From IMG/VR virus record IMGVR_UViG_3300039308_000031, positions 1 to 44,496 of that record: a DNA stretch of 44,496 bases; one strand, 5' to 3'. Every line of letters starts with the position of its first letter. Position 1 is the stretch's first letter. This document shows, piece after piece, positions 35,222-43,246 of this stretch. The translations under genes and the position numbers were made by a program. The notes beneath the pieces were generated by a model, which saw only the letters and a list, made by a program, of their open reading frames with translations, was not told the origin of the DNA and searched no databases. This DNA is from a virus.

Positions 35222-36823
35222 ATGGCGATAACGGATTTTGAGGAATTGGATTTGACGGTTTTGAACGTGACGCAGCTCGGATGGAGCGCGCCGCTTCTGA
35301 CCGCGGACTTCGGCGGCGGCTACCAGGCGGGAGCTTTGAGCGCGCCGTACGGTCTGCACCGCTGGAGCCTTTCAGCCGATCTGATTCCGGATCTCGACGA
35401 ATATTCGATCGATTACGACCTGGACGGTTCGCCCGAATCCGACCCGCGCTTCACTTATCTTTTCGAGTTCATCAAACGTCATTTGCTTTTGGGCAATAAA
35501 CCGTTTTTGATCACCGATCCGCGGACGGGGCTGAAATTCCTCGTTTCCTTCGCGGGCAGGGATTTTTCGTTCAACCAGATCACGGCGAAGATCTTCGCCG
35601 GCGGCGTCGAAATCGTCGAGCGCAGAGTCGGCGATCTGCTTTTTAACGGCGACGGCTCGATCGACGAAGACGAAGAACCGCCCGACGGGCCCGAATCGTC
35701 CGATACGGTTTTGACCTGCGGTTTCGAGTGCGCCGCCGGCACAATGCCGACTCCGCACTGGCAAACCGCGAGCGGGTTTCCGCTGTTCGCGAGCATCCCG
35801 GCCCGCGGCAACGGCAGGAGCATGAAAACCAACTGCCTGTCGTCCGCATCGAGCTGCGTCATAATGTGCACGCGCGCGGCGGCGGAAATACAGGTCGGGC
35901 GCGTTTACGTTTATTTCGATACGCTGCCGAGTCACGACACGAAAATCGTCGGCGCCGACAACCTCGCGGCGGACGGAGCGCTGTCGGTCGCCTATAAAGC
36001 TTCGGACTCGAAACTTTACTGCTCGATCGGCACCGGAAACAGTTACAGTTTCGGCGTCGGCGGCGTAGCCGTGACGACCGACCAATGGTACCGCATCGAC
36101 TTCAAATTCGATCACTCCGACGGCGCGAAAAAAGTCGACGCCGCGATCGACGGCGCGGCTCTCGGTCAAAAAACTTCGACCGGCGCGGGCGGTTTCGCGT
36201 CCGCGAAAATCACGCTCGGACTGACGCTGTCCGCGGCGCAGATATTTTTCGACTGCTTCACGCTCTCGGAGTCGGAATCGGCTTACCCGATCGGGGTCGG
36301 GACGGTGCGCCGCTACATTCTTCAAACCGACGGCAGCCACAACACCGGCGGAGCCGCGAATTTCGAAACGCCTTTCAACGGTTACATCACCGACGCGACC
36401 ACGGAATCGTGGGAAAACATCACGGATTTATCCGGCAACTCCTACGTCACTCAAATTCAGGATTCCGGCGGCGGTTCGAATTACGTGGAGCACATCTTTT
36501 CGGCTCATGACGGCGTGCCGGACGACATCGCGCCTCGATGCGTGGAGGTCGCGATCGCGTATCACCAGCAGGGCAGCGGCGTCGGAAATTCTTCGATTCG
36601 GTTGGTCGACGACGGAACCGAGAACGTGGTCAAGGATTTCAGCGGAGCCGGGTCGACCGCTTTAGCGCACGGCACCAAACATTACCAAAAAATGCCGAAG
36701 GACGACGCGGCGTGGGCGCTTGTCAGATTTTTGGCGCTGAGGATGAGATTCGGTTTCTCGACGGACGCGAATCCCGATCAGCATTTCGACGGCGCGATAA
36801 TCGAAGCCGATTTCGCGGAATGA
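35222..36823 (+). CDS. Distal tail protein with concanavalin-like insertion
   Basis: The 533-residue protein begins with a beta domain (residues 1-140) of the distal-tail kind: ADFGGGYQAGA, APYGLHRWSLS, FLVSFAGRDFSFNQ. An acidic hinge (residues 147-165) precedes a lectin-like beta-sandwich around residues 165-345 with IQVGRVYVYFDTLPS and YRIDFKFDHSDG, the pattern of LamG/concanavalin folds that may bind host sugars. The last part is another beta domain. It should link the tail tube to the tip hub. Domain limits are by eye. Confidence 0.72.
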   Translation: MAITDFEELDLTVLNVTQLGWSAPLLTADFGGGYQAGALSAPYGLHRWSLSADLIPDLDEYSIDYDLDGSPESDPRFTYLFEFIKRHLLLGNKPFLITDPRTGLKFLVSFAGRDFSFNQITAKIFAGGVEIVERRVGDLLFNGDGSIDEDEEPPDGPESSDTVLTCGFECAAGTMPTPHWQTASGFPLFASIPARGNGRSMKTNCLSSASSCVIMCTRAAAEIQVGRVYVYFDTLPSHDTKIVGADNLAADGALSVAYKASDSKLYCSIGTGNSYSFGVGGVAVTTDQWYRIDFKFDHSDGAKKVDAAIDGAALGQKTSTGAGGFASAKITLGLTLSAAQIFFDCFTLSESESAYPIGVGTVRRYILQTDGSHNTGGAANFETPFNGYITDATTESWENITDLSGNSYVTQIQDSGGGSNYVEHIFSAHDGVPDDIAPRCVEVAIAYHQQGSGVGNSSIRLVDDGTENVVKDFSGAGSTALAHGTKHYQKMPKDDAAWALVRFLALRMRFGFSTDANPDQHFDGAIIEADFAE

Positions 36824-36826
36824 TTT

Positions 36827-39022
36827 ATGCCCGAACTGAGCACTGAAATTTTAGAAAAAATTCAGACGCTGCGCGAGATCTCGAACGGATTCAGCCAGCC
36901 GCTCGAAGTGTACGAACTGCTCGAAATCGATTGGCAGACGGGCGCGGTTTATTATTCCGCGATCCAAACGGACGACGTGTCGAGCGTTTCCATGCCCGTC
37001 TCGCCGGTAAATTGTTTAATTATCCCGAAATCTTACCCCGCGCATTTCTTCGAGGTCGAATCGGACTCGTCGCTTTCGGACGGCAAAATTACATTGGAAA
37101 TCTGGGACGGCGGCGTTTTGAATCCTTCGACGAACCTGATCGAAGGCGCAGGGAACTTCGCCGACCTCGTGGAAGCGAACGGCGAGGGCACGCCGGCGGA
37201 AGTGTTTTTCTGGTTTCCCGCGGTAGAGCTTTTATTATCGGTCTGGCAGGGGCATCTCAGAAATTCCGAGGATTCAGACGCGGAAGTCTGGCGCGGCGAG
37301 ATCGCGAACGGTTTCCGCTCGCCGGATCTGCCGCTGCCGCGCAGGGCGCATTATACGGAATGTCAGGCGGTCTTCGGCGGCCTGCTCGATTCTCTGGCGG
37401 AGATCGAAGAAAACGACTGCCCGTACGACATTCATCTTCCGGGAGGGACGGTCGGCACGCCCGGATTTACTTCCTGCCCGCGCAAAAGTCCGGCGGACTG
37501 CACGGCGCGAGGCGTGAATCCTTTGTTCCACCTTTCGCATAATTCGACGGAAGTCACCGTTTTGAATAACCAGACGAAAGGACCGCAGCTTTATTCGATT
37601 TCGCGCGGCAACGAATCGAATCTCAAAGAACCGGTCAGGGTCGTGATGGGCGTCAGGCGCGTGCGCGACATGCAGGTCATCGCGTTCCGGCGCGATTACA
37701 ACAACAACAGTCCCGACAAAGGATTCTTCAACGCCATGTACGAAGCGTGCGAGGGTCCGATCGAGAGCTTTCAGGCCGTGTATGTTAACGGTCAGCAGGC
37801 GGCGGCGCAGCATTACGCCGACCGGCTCGGCGCGCGCGGGCAATCGCTGATCGATTCGACCTCCAATCAGCTCTCGACGCACGGTTATTCCGGTACGGCT
37901 TATTTGCGGTACAACTTCGGCTGGGTCAATCCCGGCACCGTCGGGCCGGACAACATGCGCGCCACGGCGATCGTGTTCGGTCTGAACGACGTTCGCGTCT
38001 TCTTGAACGAAAGTTCGTATTTTTCGATCTGGACGCATTCGCGCCCCTGGCACATCGCGAGGATGCTCTGCGACAAGCGCTGGGGCTTCGGGCTCGATTA
38101 CGCGCGGCTCAATATAGACTCCTTCATCGCAGCCGCCGCGTGGTCGGACGCTTGGGTTTCGTTTACCGATCCCGACGGCACCGAATACCAGTTCTGGCGA
38201 TCGGTCTCGGCGGTCGAGCTCGTCTCGCGATCGACGCAGCAGCAGATCGAAGACATGTGCCTTGCCGGCAGATTTACCAGACCGTTTCTTTTTCAGGGCA
38301 AAATCCACATCGTGCCGCTCAAAGCTCTGACGCCGGAAGAACTCGCCGCCGCGCCGGTATTCACGGACGTGATCGACGGCACAACGGTGCCGAACATCGT
38401 GCGCGATTCGGAAGGGAAATCCAGTCTGACGCGTTCGCAGAAATCGGACCTCGACATTCCGAACCGCGTCGAAGGAACTTTCCACGATTCGACGAAGGAC
38501 TGGACGGAACAGACCGCGCCGGTCGCGGAAGACGTCGATCAGCAGCTGCGCGCGGGGCGCGTCATGGGCGATCATACGCGGCGCGTCGTGACGAAGAAAT
38601 ATTCTTATCTCGGAGTCGTGCAGAAAGGGCAGGCGGCTTCCTTGAGTTATTTTCTGCTCTACTTCGGCGAGTTCGCCGAGGGCGGCATTCTGAACAATTT
38701 AGAGATCAAGTTCAAATGCTGGTTTCTCGACGCGCTTACCTTGTATGAAGGGAAGGTGATCAAGGTCGTTTCCGATCAATTGACGCGGTACGGTTTCGAT
38801 CATTTCCGGATTAAATCGTTGAAGCGTTCCGGGAATCTGATGGTCGAAATCACGGCGCAGGCGCACGACAACGATGCGCTCGACGCGTTCGAGACGGGCG
38901 GAACGGGAGAGCCGGACGATCCGACTTATAATTTTCCGACTCTCAAGCCGCCGTGCCAGTTGGAAATCGAGAACGTTTCCTTCGCGAACGGGGTTTTGAG
39001 CATCGCGATCGGAGTTTGTTAA
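36827..39022 (+). CDS. Tail-tip protein: gpL-like N-terminus fused to gpJ-like hub
   Basis: Residues 1-230 resemble lambda gpL, with four Cys at 179, 198, 217 and 225 spaced like the iron-sulfur ligands of gpL. Residues 270-700 resemble the gpJ hub: VRRVRDMQVIAFRRDYNN, GPIESFQAVYVNG, RPWHIARMLCDKRWGFG and the later EDMCLAGRFTRPF. gpL and gpJ are separate in lambda, with K and I between. Here they are one 731-residue chain and no gpK-type peptidase gene is seen. It should form the tip that carries the fibres. The start follows GATTTATG. Confidence 0.75.
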   Translation: MPELSTEILEKIQTLREISNGFSQPLEVYELLEIDWQTGAVYYSAIQTDDVSSVSMPVSPVNCLIIPKSYPAHFFEVESDSSLSDGKITLEIWDGGVLNPSTNLIEGAGNFADLVEANGEGTPAEVFFWFPAVELLLSVWQGHLRNSEDSDAEVWRGEIANGFRSPDLPLPRRAHYTECQAVFGGLLDSLAEIEENDCPYDIHLPGGTVGTPGFTSCPRKSPADCTARGVNPLFHLSHNSTEVTVLNNQTKGPQLYSISRGNESNLKEPVRVVMGVRRVRDMQVIAFRRDYNNNSPDKGFFNAMYEACEGPIESFQAVYVNGQQAAAQHYADRLGARGQSLIDSTSNQLSTHGYSGTAYLRYNFGWVNPGTVGPDNMRATAIVFGLNDVRVFLNESSYFSIWTHSRPWHIARMLCDKRWGFGLDYARLNIDSFIAAAAWSDAWVSFTDPDGTEYQFWRSVSAVELVSRSTQQQIEDMCLAGRFTRPFLFQGKIHIVPLKALTPEELAAAPVFTDVIDGTTVPNIVRDSEGKSSLTRSQKSDLDIPNRVEGTFHDSTKDWTEQTAPVAEDVDQQLRAGRVMGDHTRRVVTKKYSYLGVVQKGQAASLSYFLLYFGEFAEGGILNNLEIKFKCWFLDALTLYEGKVIKVVSDQLTRYGFDHFRIKSLKRSGNLMVEITAQAHDNDALDAFETGGTGEPDDPTYNFPTLKPPCQLEIENVSFANGVLSIAIGVC

Positions 39023-39028
39023 AAATTT

Positions 39029-39274
39029 ATGCCGAGCAATTACGAACAATTTTACGTGAAGAAATCGAACGAATACGGCGTGCAGACGGTCATGCCGGGC
39101 GTCGACGTGATCATCCGCGACGTCAACACCGACACCGATCTGGTGACCGTTCAGACCGATTCAAATGGATTAGTTGCGGCGGGCAGCGTTTCGGTCGCAG
39201 CTGGATCGCGCATCCGTTTCCGCGTCGAGAACGAGCAGGGATTAGCGGGATCAGTCACGCAGGTGACAACTTAA
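39029..39274 (+). CDS. Small tail protein with Ig-like fold
   Basis: The 81-residue beta-rich protein has TVMPGVDVIIRDVNTDTDLV followed by LVAAGSVSVAAGSRIRFRVE, as in carboxypeptidase-regulatory or Ig-like domains found on virion surfaces. It follows the hub gene after 6 bases, starting at AAATTTATG. A surface or fibre-attachment role is likely. Confidence 0.6.
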   Translation: MPSNYEQFYVKKSNEYGVQTVMPGVDVIIRDVNTDTDLVTVQTDSNGLVAAGSVSVAAGSRIRFRVENEQGLAGSVTQVTT

Positions 39275-39298
39275 TGCCGCCGGGAATTTTTGATAGCA

Positions 39299-39688
39299 AT
39301 GGCTGAAAACCTTATTTTATATGACCTGACATCACTCGGCGGCGCGGAAAATCTCGTGCTGAACGACGCGGTCGTGACCGAATACGAGGAATCGGTCGAA
39401 GGGATCGTTTTCTGGCGATGGGAAGACGAGCCGGCGAGCTTGCCGCAGTTCCTCGGCACGGCGTCCGCCGGCAGCTCGCTCGACGTGCCGTTCACGATCA
39501 GCGGTCAGCGTCAGATCAGATTGTTTTTGATCTCGCGCACGGCGGACGGCGACCAGACCGAAACCGACCCGCGCAGGAGCGAACAGCAACTCGTTTACAC
39601 ACCGCCGGCGGTCGGAGTCGAATCGATCGTTTATCACGAAGGCGAGATCGTGTTTCACGGCGGGGAAATCGTGACGCATTCAGTTTAG
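39299..39688 (+). CDS. Hypothetical tail protein
   Basis: The product is 129 residues from the ATG at 39299; a TTG at 39290 in frame is the alternative start. It has beta strands (VFWRWEDEPASLPQF, RQIRLFLISRTADGD) and an end with two HGGEI-like repeats (YHEGEIVFHGGEIVTH), a pattern seen in tail fibres and their adaptors. It lies between an Ig-like protein and a fibre protein. Confidence 0.6.
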   Translation: MAENLILYDLTSLGGAENLVLNDAVVTEYEESVEGIVFWRWEDEPASLPQFLGTASAGSSLDVPFTISGQRQIRLFLISRTADGDQTETDPRRSEQQLVYTPPAVGVESIVYHEGEIVFHGGEIVTHSV

Positions 39689-39697
39689 AGAGGAATT

Positions 39698-40408
39698 ATG
39701 CCCGAATTAGGACCAGTAACAGCAACTTTAACGAATAAAACGATGTCCGGCGCGGACAACACCTTTTCGAACATTCCGCAGTCGGCGATCACGAATCTGG
39801 TCGCAGATCTTGGAGCGAAAGCGCCGCTCGCTTCGCCCTCGCTGACCGGAACGCCGACGGCGCCGACCGCCGCGCCCGGCACGAACACGACGCAGCTCGC
39901 GACGACCGCTTTCGTCGCGGCGGCGCTTCTTGCTTTGATCAATTCCGCGCCGGGCGCGCTCGATACTTTGGATGAACTGGCGGCGGCGCTCGGCGACGAC
40001 GCGAATTTCGCCGCGACCGTCACGGCGGCGCTGAATAATCGCGTCTCGAAAACCGGCGACGAATCTATCGCCGGCGTCAAAACCTTTTCGAGTCCGCCGG
40101 TCGTGCCGAGCGACACTTACGGCGCCGGATGGGCAGCTTCGGGCGAGACTCCGAGCAAAGCCGACCTTTACGAAAAGATCGAAGACATTGAAGCCGGTAT
40201 CGGCACCGGCTACACCGACGAAGAGGCCGAAGACGCGATCGGCGCGATACTCGACGACGCGACGACGGGCGACATTTTTTTCAGTTACGTCGATGCTCCG
40301 GCGGAAATATCAGGAACCGTCGAGAAGATCGGCGGAAAAAGAGTAACGATTTCGGCGAGCGCACCGAGTTCGCCGTCAACCAATGATATTTGGATAGATA
40401 TAAGTTAA
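39698..40408 (+). CDS. Tail fibre protein with collar-type repeat
   Basis: The 236-residue protein carries the common fibre motif ASPSLTGTPTAPTAAPGT followed by TTQLATTAFVAA (residues 45-80), which is shared by many tail fibres, then ALDTLDELAAALGDD and a coiled-coil-like part. The C-terminus (SASAPSSPSTNDIWIDIS) is the short tip motif seen in fibre proteins. It should be a trimeric fibre or fibre base. A ribosome site GAGAGG precedes the ATG. Confidence 0.8.
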   Translation: MPELGPVTATLTNKTMSGADNTFSNIPQSAITNLVADLGAKAPLASPSLTGTPTAPTAAPGTNTTQLATTAFVAAALLALINSAPGALDTLDELAAALGDDANFAATVTAALNNRVSKTGDESIAGVKTFSSPPVVPSDTYGAGWAASGETPSKADLYEKIEDIEAGIGTGYTDEEAEDAIGAILDDATTGDIFFSYVDAPAEISGTVEKIGGKRVTISASAPSSPSTNDIWIDIS

Positions 40409-40412
40409 AACT

Positions 40413-41294
40413 ATGGCAACATTTCAGGAACAAAAAGCACCGAGCAATTCGACCGACGCGCTTTTTAGGGCGTGGGTAAAATCCGTCATTGACGGACTCA
40501 TCGCGGTCGGATTAGTACAAACCGCCGACACGGGACAAATTAATACGACGACGGTTTTAGCGCCGACCGCCGGCAATCAGAATCGCGGCTATGCGATATT
40601 TCAGTTAAATGACACGCTTCAATCGACTTCGCCCTATTTCTTCAAATTCGAGTTCGGGTCGGGTACTGGCGGCGCGAACACGCTCTGGATGGGGGTCACG
40701 GTCGGCCATTCCACGAACGGCAGCGGCACGTTGTCGATTTCGACGGGTTCGGTGACGGTGCACACCCCCTACGGGACTGGCGGTATGAACGCGCCGAGCA
40801 CTTCGCCTTTCGATATGAACTATTCGGGAAGTTCGGGGAGGTTTGTGATGACTCTGTTTAGAGGCTCGTCCGGCCCCCTCATCATCGGCTTTGAAAGGAG
40901 TCATGACAACAGCGGAGCCGACACGGACGAATACGGCACATTGTTTATCAGTTCGGGGTCGAACGGTGGGAGTAATGCGATCCAGTACACGCTTCTTAAA
41001 AGCGGCTCCGCGACGCCAGTCACACCCGGAATCGACACGATAATTTCGATGAACACGAGTCTCGGCTCATCTGTGTTCAACAACAAACGCGGACTTTCGC
41101 CGCTTTTTCCGTTCGTCGGTAAGTTCGGCAATCCGATGATCGGCATGGTCGGCTTAAAATCCGGCGATTGGGTGACCGATGCGGAAACCTTCACGGCGAC
41201 GCTATACGGGTCGTCGCGCACATTTATGGTCATCAGTCTAGCGACGGCTTTAACATCACCGCGACCGACGAAATTCGCAATGAGATGGGATTAG
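40413..41294 (+). CDS. Putative receptor-binding or fibre-tip protein
   Basis: The 293-residue protein is rich in Ser, Gly and Thr with many short beta strands (WMGVTVGHSTNGSGTLSI, FVMTLFRGSSGPLIIGFER) and no catalytic motif. It follows the fibre gene by 4 bases and is the most variable-looking part of the tail block, as receptor-binding proteins usually are. The base composition is less GC-rich than in the hub gene, which fits exchange of this module between phages. Confidence 0.6.
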   Translation: MATFQEQKAPSNSTDALFRAWVKSVIDGLIAVGLVQTADTGQINTTTVLAPTAGNQNRGYAIFQLNDTLQSTSPYFFKFEFGSGTGGANTLWMGVTVGHSTNGSGTLSISTGSVTVHTPYGTGGMNAPSTSPFDMNYSGSSGRFVMTLFRGSSGPLIIGFERSHDNSGADTDEYGTLFISSGSNGGSNAIQYTLLKSGSATPVTPGIDTIISMNTSLGSSVFNNKRGLSPLFPFVGKFGNPMIGMVGLKSGDWVTDAETFTATLYGSSRTFMVISLATALTSPRPTKFAMRWD

Positions 41295-41295
41295 T

Positions 41296-41640
41296 ATGGC
41301 GGAACACTTTCTCGACTATTATGAAGAATGGACGGCAGACCATTTTTTAAACACCGATTACAACGCCGAGCCGCAGATCGAGAACTATATCCTCGACACG
41401 CCGCTCAATGTCGTCGCATTCCCTTATCTCGAAACCGGCAATTCCGTCACGACCGATTCCGGCGCGGGCGACAGGTTTTTTACCCTGATCGAAGACGCCG
41501 AAGTGACGGTGACGGGCGGAATGAAGGTCTGGAACGGTTCGGCGTGGGTAATCAAACCGGTTAAAAGATGGAACGGCTCGGCGTGGGTGACCGCCCGCGT
41601 TAAATTTTACAACGGCACAAGTTGGGAGTTAATGCCATAG
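41296..41640 (+). CDS. Tail protein with WNGSxW repeats
   Basis: The 114-residue protein ends in three repeats of the form (K/R)xWNGSAWV (residues 80-112: VWNGSAWV, RWNGSAWV, FYNGTSWE), a short motif found at the ends of many phage fibre or neck proteins. It is the last gene of the late operon; a terminator-like hairpin follows 51 bases later. The Trp-rich repeats may contact sugars or fold as a small beta structure. Confidence 0.65.
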   Translation: MAEHFLDYYEEWTADHFLNTDYNAEPQIENYILDTPLNVVAFPYLETGNSVTTDSGAGDRFFTLIEDAEVTVTGGMKVWNGSAWVIKPVKRWNGSAWVTARVKFYNGTSWELMP

Positions 41641-41690
41641 GAAGCATTATTTTGCCGGTTAACTCTTTCGATTTATCGCCCTCTGTTTTT

Positions 41691-41710
41691 ACCCGCTTCG
41701 GCGGGTTTAT
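41691..41710 (+). terminator. Terminator at the end of the late operon
   Basis: ACCCGC (41691-41696), TTCG loop, GCGGGT (41701-41706), followed by TTATTTATTT. It separates the tail genes from the cargo gene. Confidence 0.85.
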
Positions 41711-41727
41711 TTATTTGAAAAAATATA

Positions 41728-41755
41728 TTGCAAAACGAATGTTTTCTGCTATAAA
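41728..41755 (+). promoter_or_regulatory. Sigma70-type promoter of the Ntn-hydrolase gene
   Basis: TTGCAA (41728-41733) and TATAAA (41750-41755) are 16 bases apart, 38 bases ahead of the start. No RHH operator and no phage-specific motif overlap it, so expression in the lysogen is expected. Confidence 0.7.
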
Positions 41756-41793
41756 TGGAGTCTTATCACAATAAGTCGCAAGATTGATAAATT

Positions 41794-42798
41794 ATGACAC
41801 TAAGCGTATTTGGAGCTCATAAAGACGGGGCGATTTTAGCCGCTGACGGCAGATTAACAGTTCGGGTTCTCGATCCTACAATTTCCGCGCGACACAGCAC
41901 TTATGTTTTCGTCGACGGTTATCAAAAGATTTTCACATTAGATTCCCCCCATGATTTTTTCGGCGTCGCGTTTTACGGAGCGAGCCCCATTCCTCATCTG
42001 GATCTGATGCAACAATTAAAGTCGAAACTTCCGGACAAAAGACTGAAAACTGTCGAGTACGCGCAAAACCTTTATAAGCTTTACCGAGAAATCTATTTTT
42101 CGTCGAAAGCGGCTAAAGCCCCGCATAATCCCGCGGTTATATACGTAGCCGGCATAGATTTGAAAGAACCCTTTGGGAAACTATATATGTTTTGCCCCGA
42201 GGAAGGCGTAGTGCCAAATGAAGTTTCCGGCGGGAAAACAATACTCAGATCGGGCGGTGAGACAAGTCACCTTAATTCTGCCGCGACAAGATTCTATAAA
42301 GATTATCTCGATCGGCTAAGCACTAAAAAGACGTCCCTGCGTAAAATAGGTATGAATCTGAATAGCAGAGAACTTGAAATCGCTAAAAAAGTATTGTCGA
42401 AACTGGATCCGGTAGAATTGTTAAATTTTGCAGAATTTACGGATCTTGCAGCAGCACTCATAAAAAATACTGCAAAAGAGCAACTTCGATTGAATGAATT
42501 ACCTACTGTCGGGAATGATGTCGATTTAGTTACGATCACGCCGAAAACCGGCATCAGCATTAATTCCGAAACTGGCGAGAGCAGATTCGCAGAAACGGAC
42601 AAAAACCACATATCGATAACGTGTTGCAATAAAGAGTATCGCATTCAATTGCTGTTTAGCGAGGAGGATCCGATAAATGAAGATTTCATTCCGCTGTCTG
42701 CCGATGCTAGTTTTACTTGCGATGAGTGTAAAAAGACCTACAATTTTACGGGTTTGCTCGGAAACCTCAAGCAGGTTTTAGAAGATATATTAAATTAA
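41794..42798 (+). CDS. Proteasome-fold Ntn hydrolase with C-terminal Cys-rich domain
   Basis: The 334-residue protein aligns by eye with proteasome beta subunits. After Met removal Thr would be residue 1, followed by KDG at 9-11 and LAADGR with Asp17, then YQKIFTL, IYVAGID, SGG/RSGGET and, near residue 245, PTVGNDVDLVTITPKTG, the usual end of the fold. Thr1 and Asp17 are present, but the place of Lys33 seems to hold Asp, so activity is uncertain. Residues 270-334 are additional, with CC near 275 and CDEC near 310, a likely zinc ribbon. It has its own promoter, is AT-rich and lies outside the late operon, so it is cargo. Confidence 0.68.
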   Translation: MTLSVFGAHKDGAILAADGRLTVRVLDPTISARHSTYVFVDGYQKIFTLDSPHDFFGVAFYGASPIPHLDLMQQLKSKLPDKRLKTVEYAQNLYKLYREIYFSSKAAKAPHNPAVIYVAGIDLKEPFGKLYMFCPEEGVVPNEVSGGKTILRSGGETSHLNSAATRFYKDYLDRLSTKKTSLRKIGMNLNSRELEIAKKVLSKLDPVELLNFAEFTDLAAALIKNTAKEQLRLNELPTVGNDVDLVTITPKTGISINSETGESRFAETDKNHISITCCNKEYRIQLLFSEEDPINEDFIPLSADASFTCDECKKTYNFTGLLGNLKQVLEDILN

Positions 42799-43034
42799 AT
42801 TCTCGCCGGCGCGAACGTGTTTTCTTCGAGCGGCGAAAAGTATGTGTCGATCTCTACACGGCCGCCGAAGATACTCGCCAGGACTTCGGCGTGAGCTTCG
42901 GCTTCCGCCTGCCCGTTCCGGCAAAACGCCTGCTGCACGTGCAGTTCTTCGCCTTTATGATCGAACGTGAAATAAACGCACCAGCTCGCTTCGTCGACGA
43001 ACGGCGCGACGGTGATTTGCTTGAGTTTAATCAT
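42795..43034 (-). CDS. Hypothetical protein downstream of integrase
   Basis: A 79-residue alpha/beta protein with EASWCVYFTFDHKGEELHV and a helix with QAEAEAHAEVLASIF. The gene overlaps the start of the next one by 4 bases (ATGA) and its 3' end meets the end of the Ntn-hydrolase gene, again by 4 bases. It is read with the integrase. Function unknown. Confidence 0.7.
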   Translation of the reverse strand: MIKLKQITVAPFVDEASWCVYFTFDHKGEELHVQQAFCRNGQAEAEAHAEVLASIFGGRVEIDTYFSPLEENTFAPARI

Positions 43035-43246
43035 GATTGTTCCTGATCTAATTCTTTTATTAATTCTTCGACCTTTCGAACCGCTTCCTCTTCGGTCAGA
43101 TAATCCTCGACCGTGTATTCTCGAATAAAACTGTCGCCGCCCGAGGTTTCGTACTCGATCTTAACGATCTTAAAGCACTTCGAATCTTCCGCGGTGCGCG
43201 CGAATTCGAACTGAGGCATGATCTGGTAAGTGAAATCTATGTGCAT
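43031..43246 (-). CDS. Hypothetical protein coupled to integrase
   Basis: A 71-residue acidic protein with a beta part (HIDFTYQIMPQFEFA) and a C-terminal helix (EEAVRKVEELIKELD). Its ATG overlaps the integrase stop (TAATG type), so it is co-translated with the integrase. It could be a recombination accessory factor, but it has no recognisable DNA-binding motif. Confidence 0.7.
   Translation of the reverse strand: MHIDFTYQIMPQFEFARTAEDSKCFKIVKIEYETSGGDSFIREYTVEDYLTEEEAVRKVEELIKELDQEQS

Noticed and set aside
41728-41755. Sixth copy of the phage-specific promoter ahead of the Ntn-hydrolase gene.
   Set aside because: The site has a normal 16-base spacer and lacks the GAAAAAATAA block, so it is an ordinary sigma70-type promoter.
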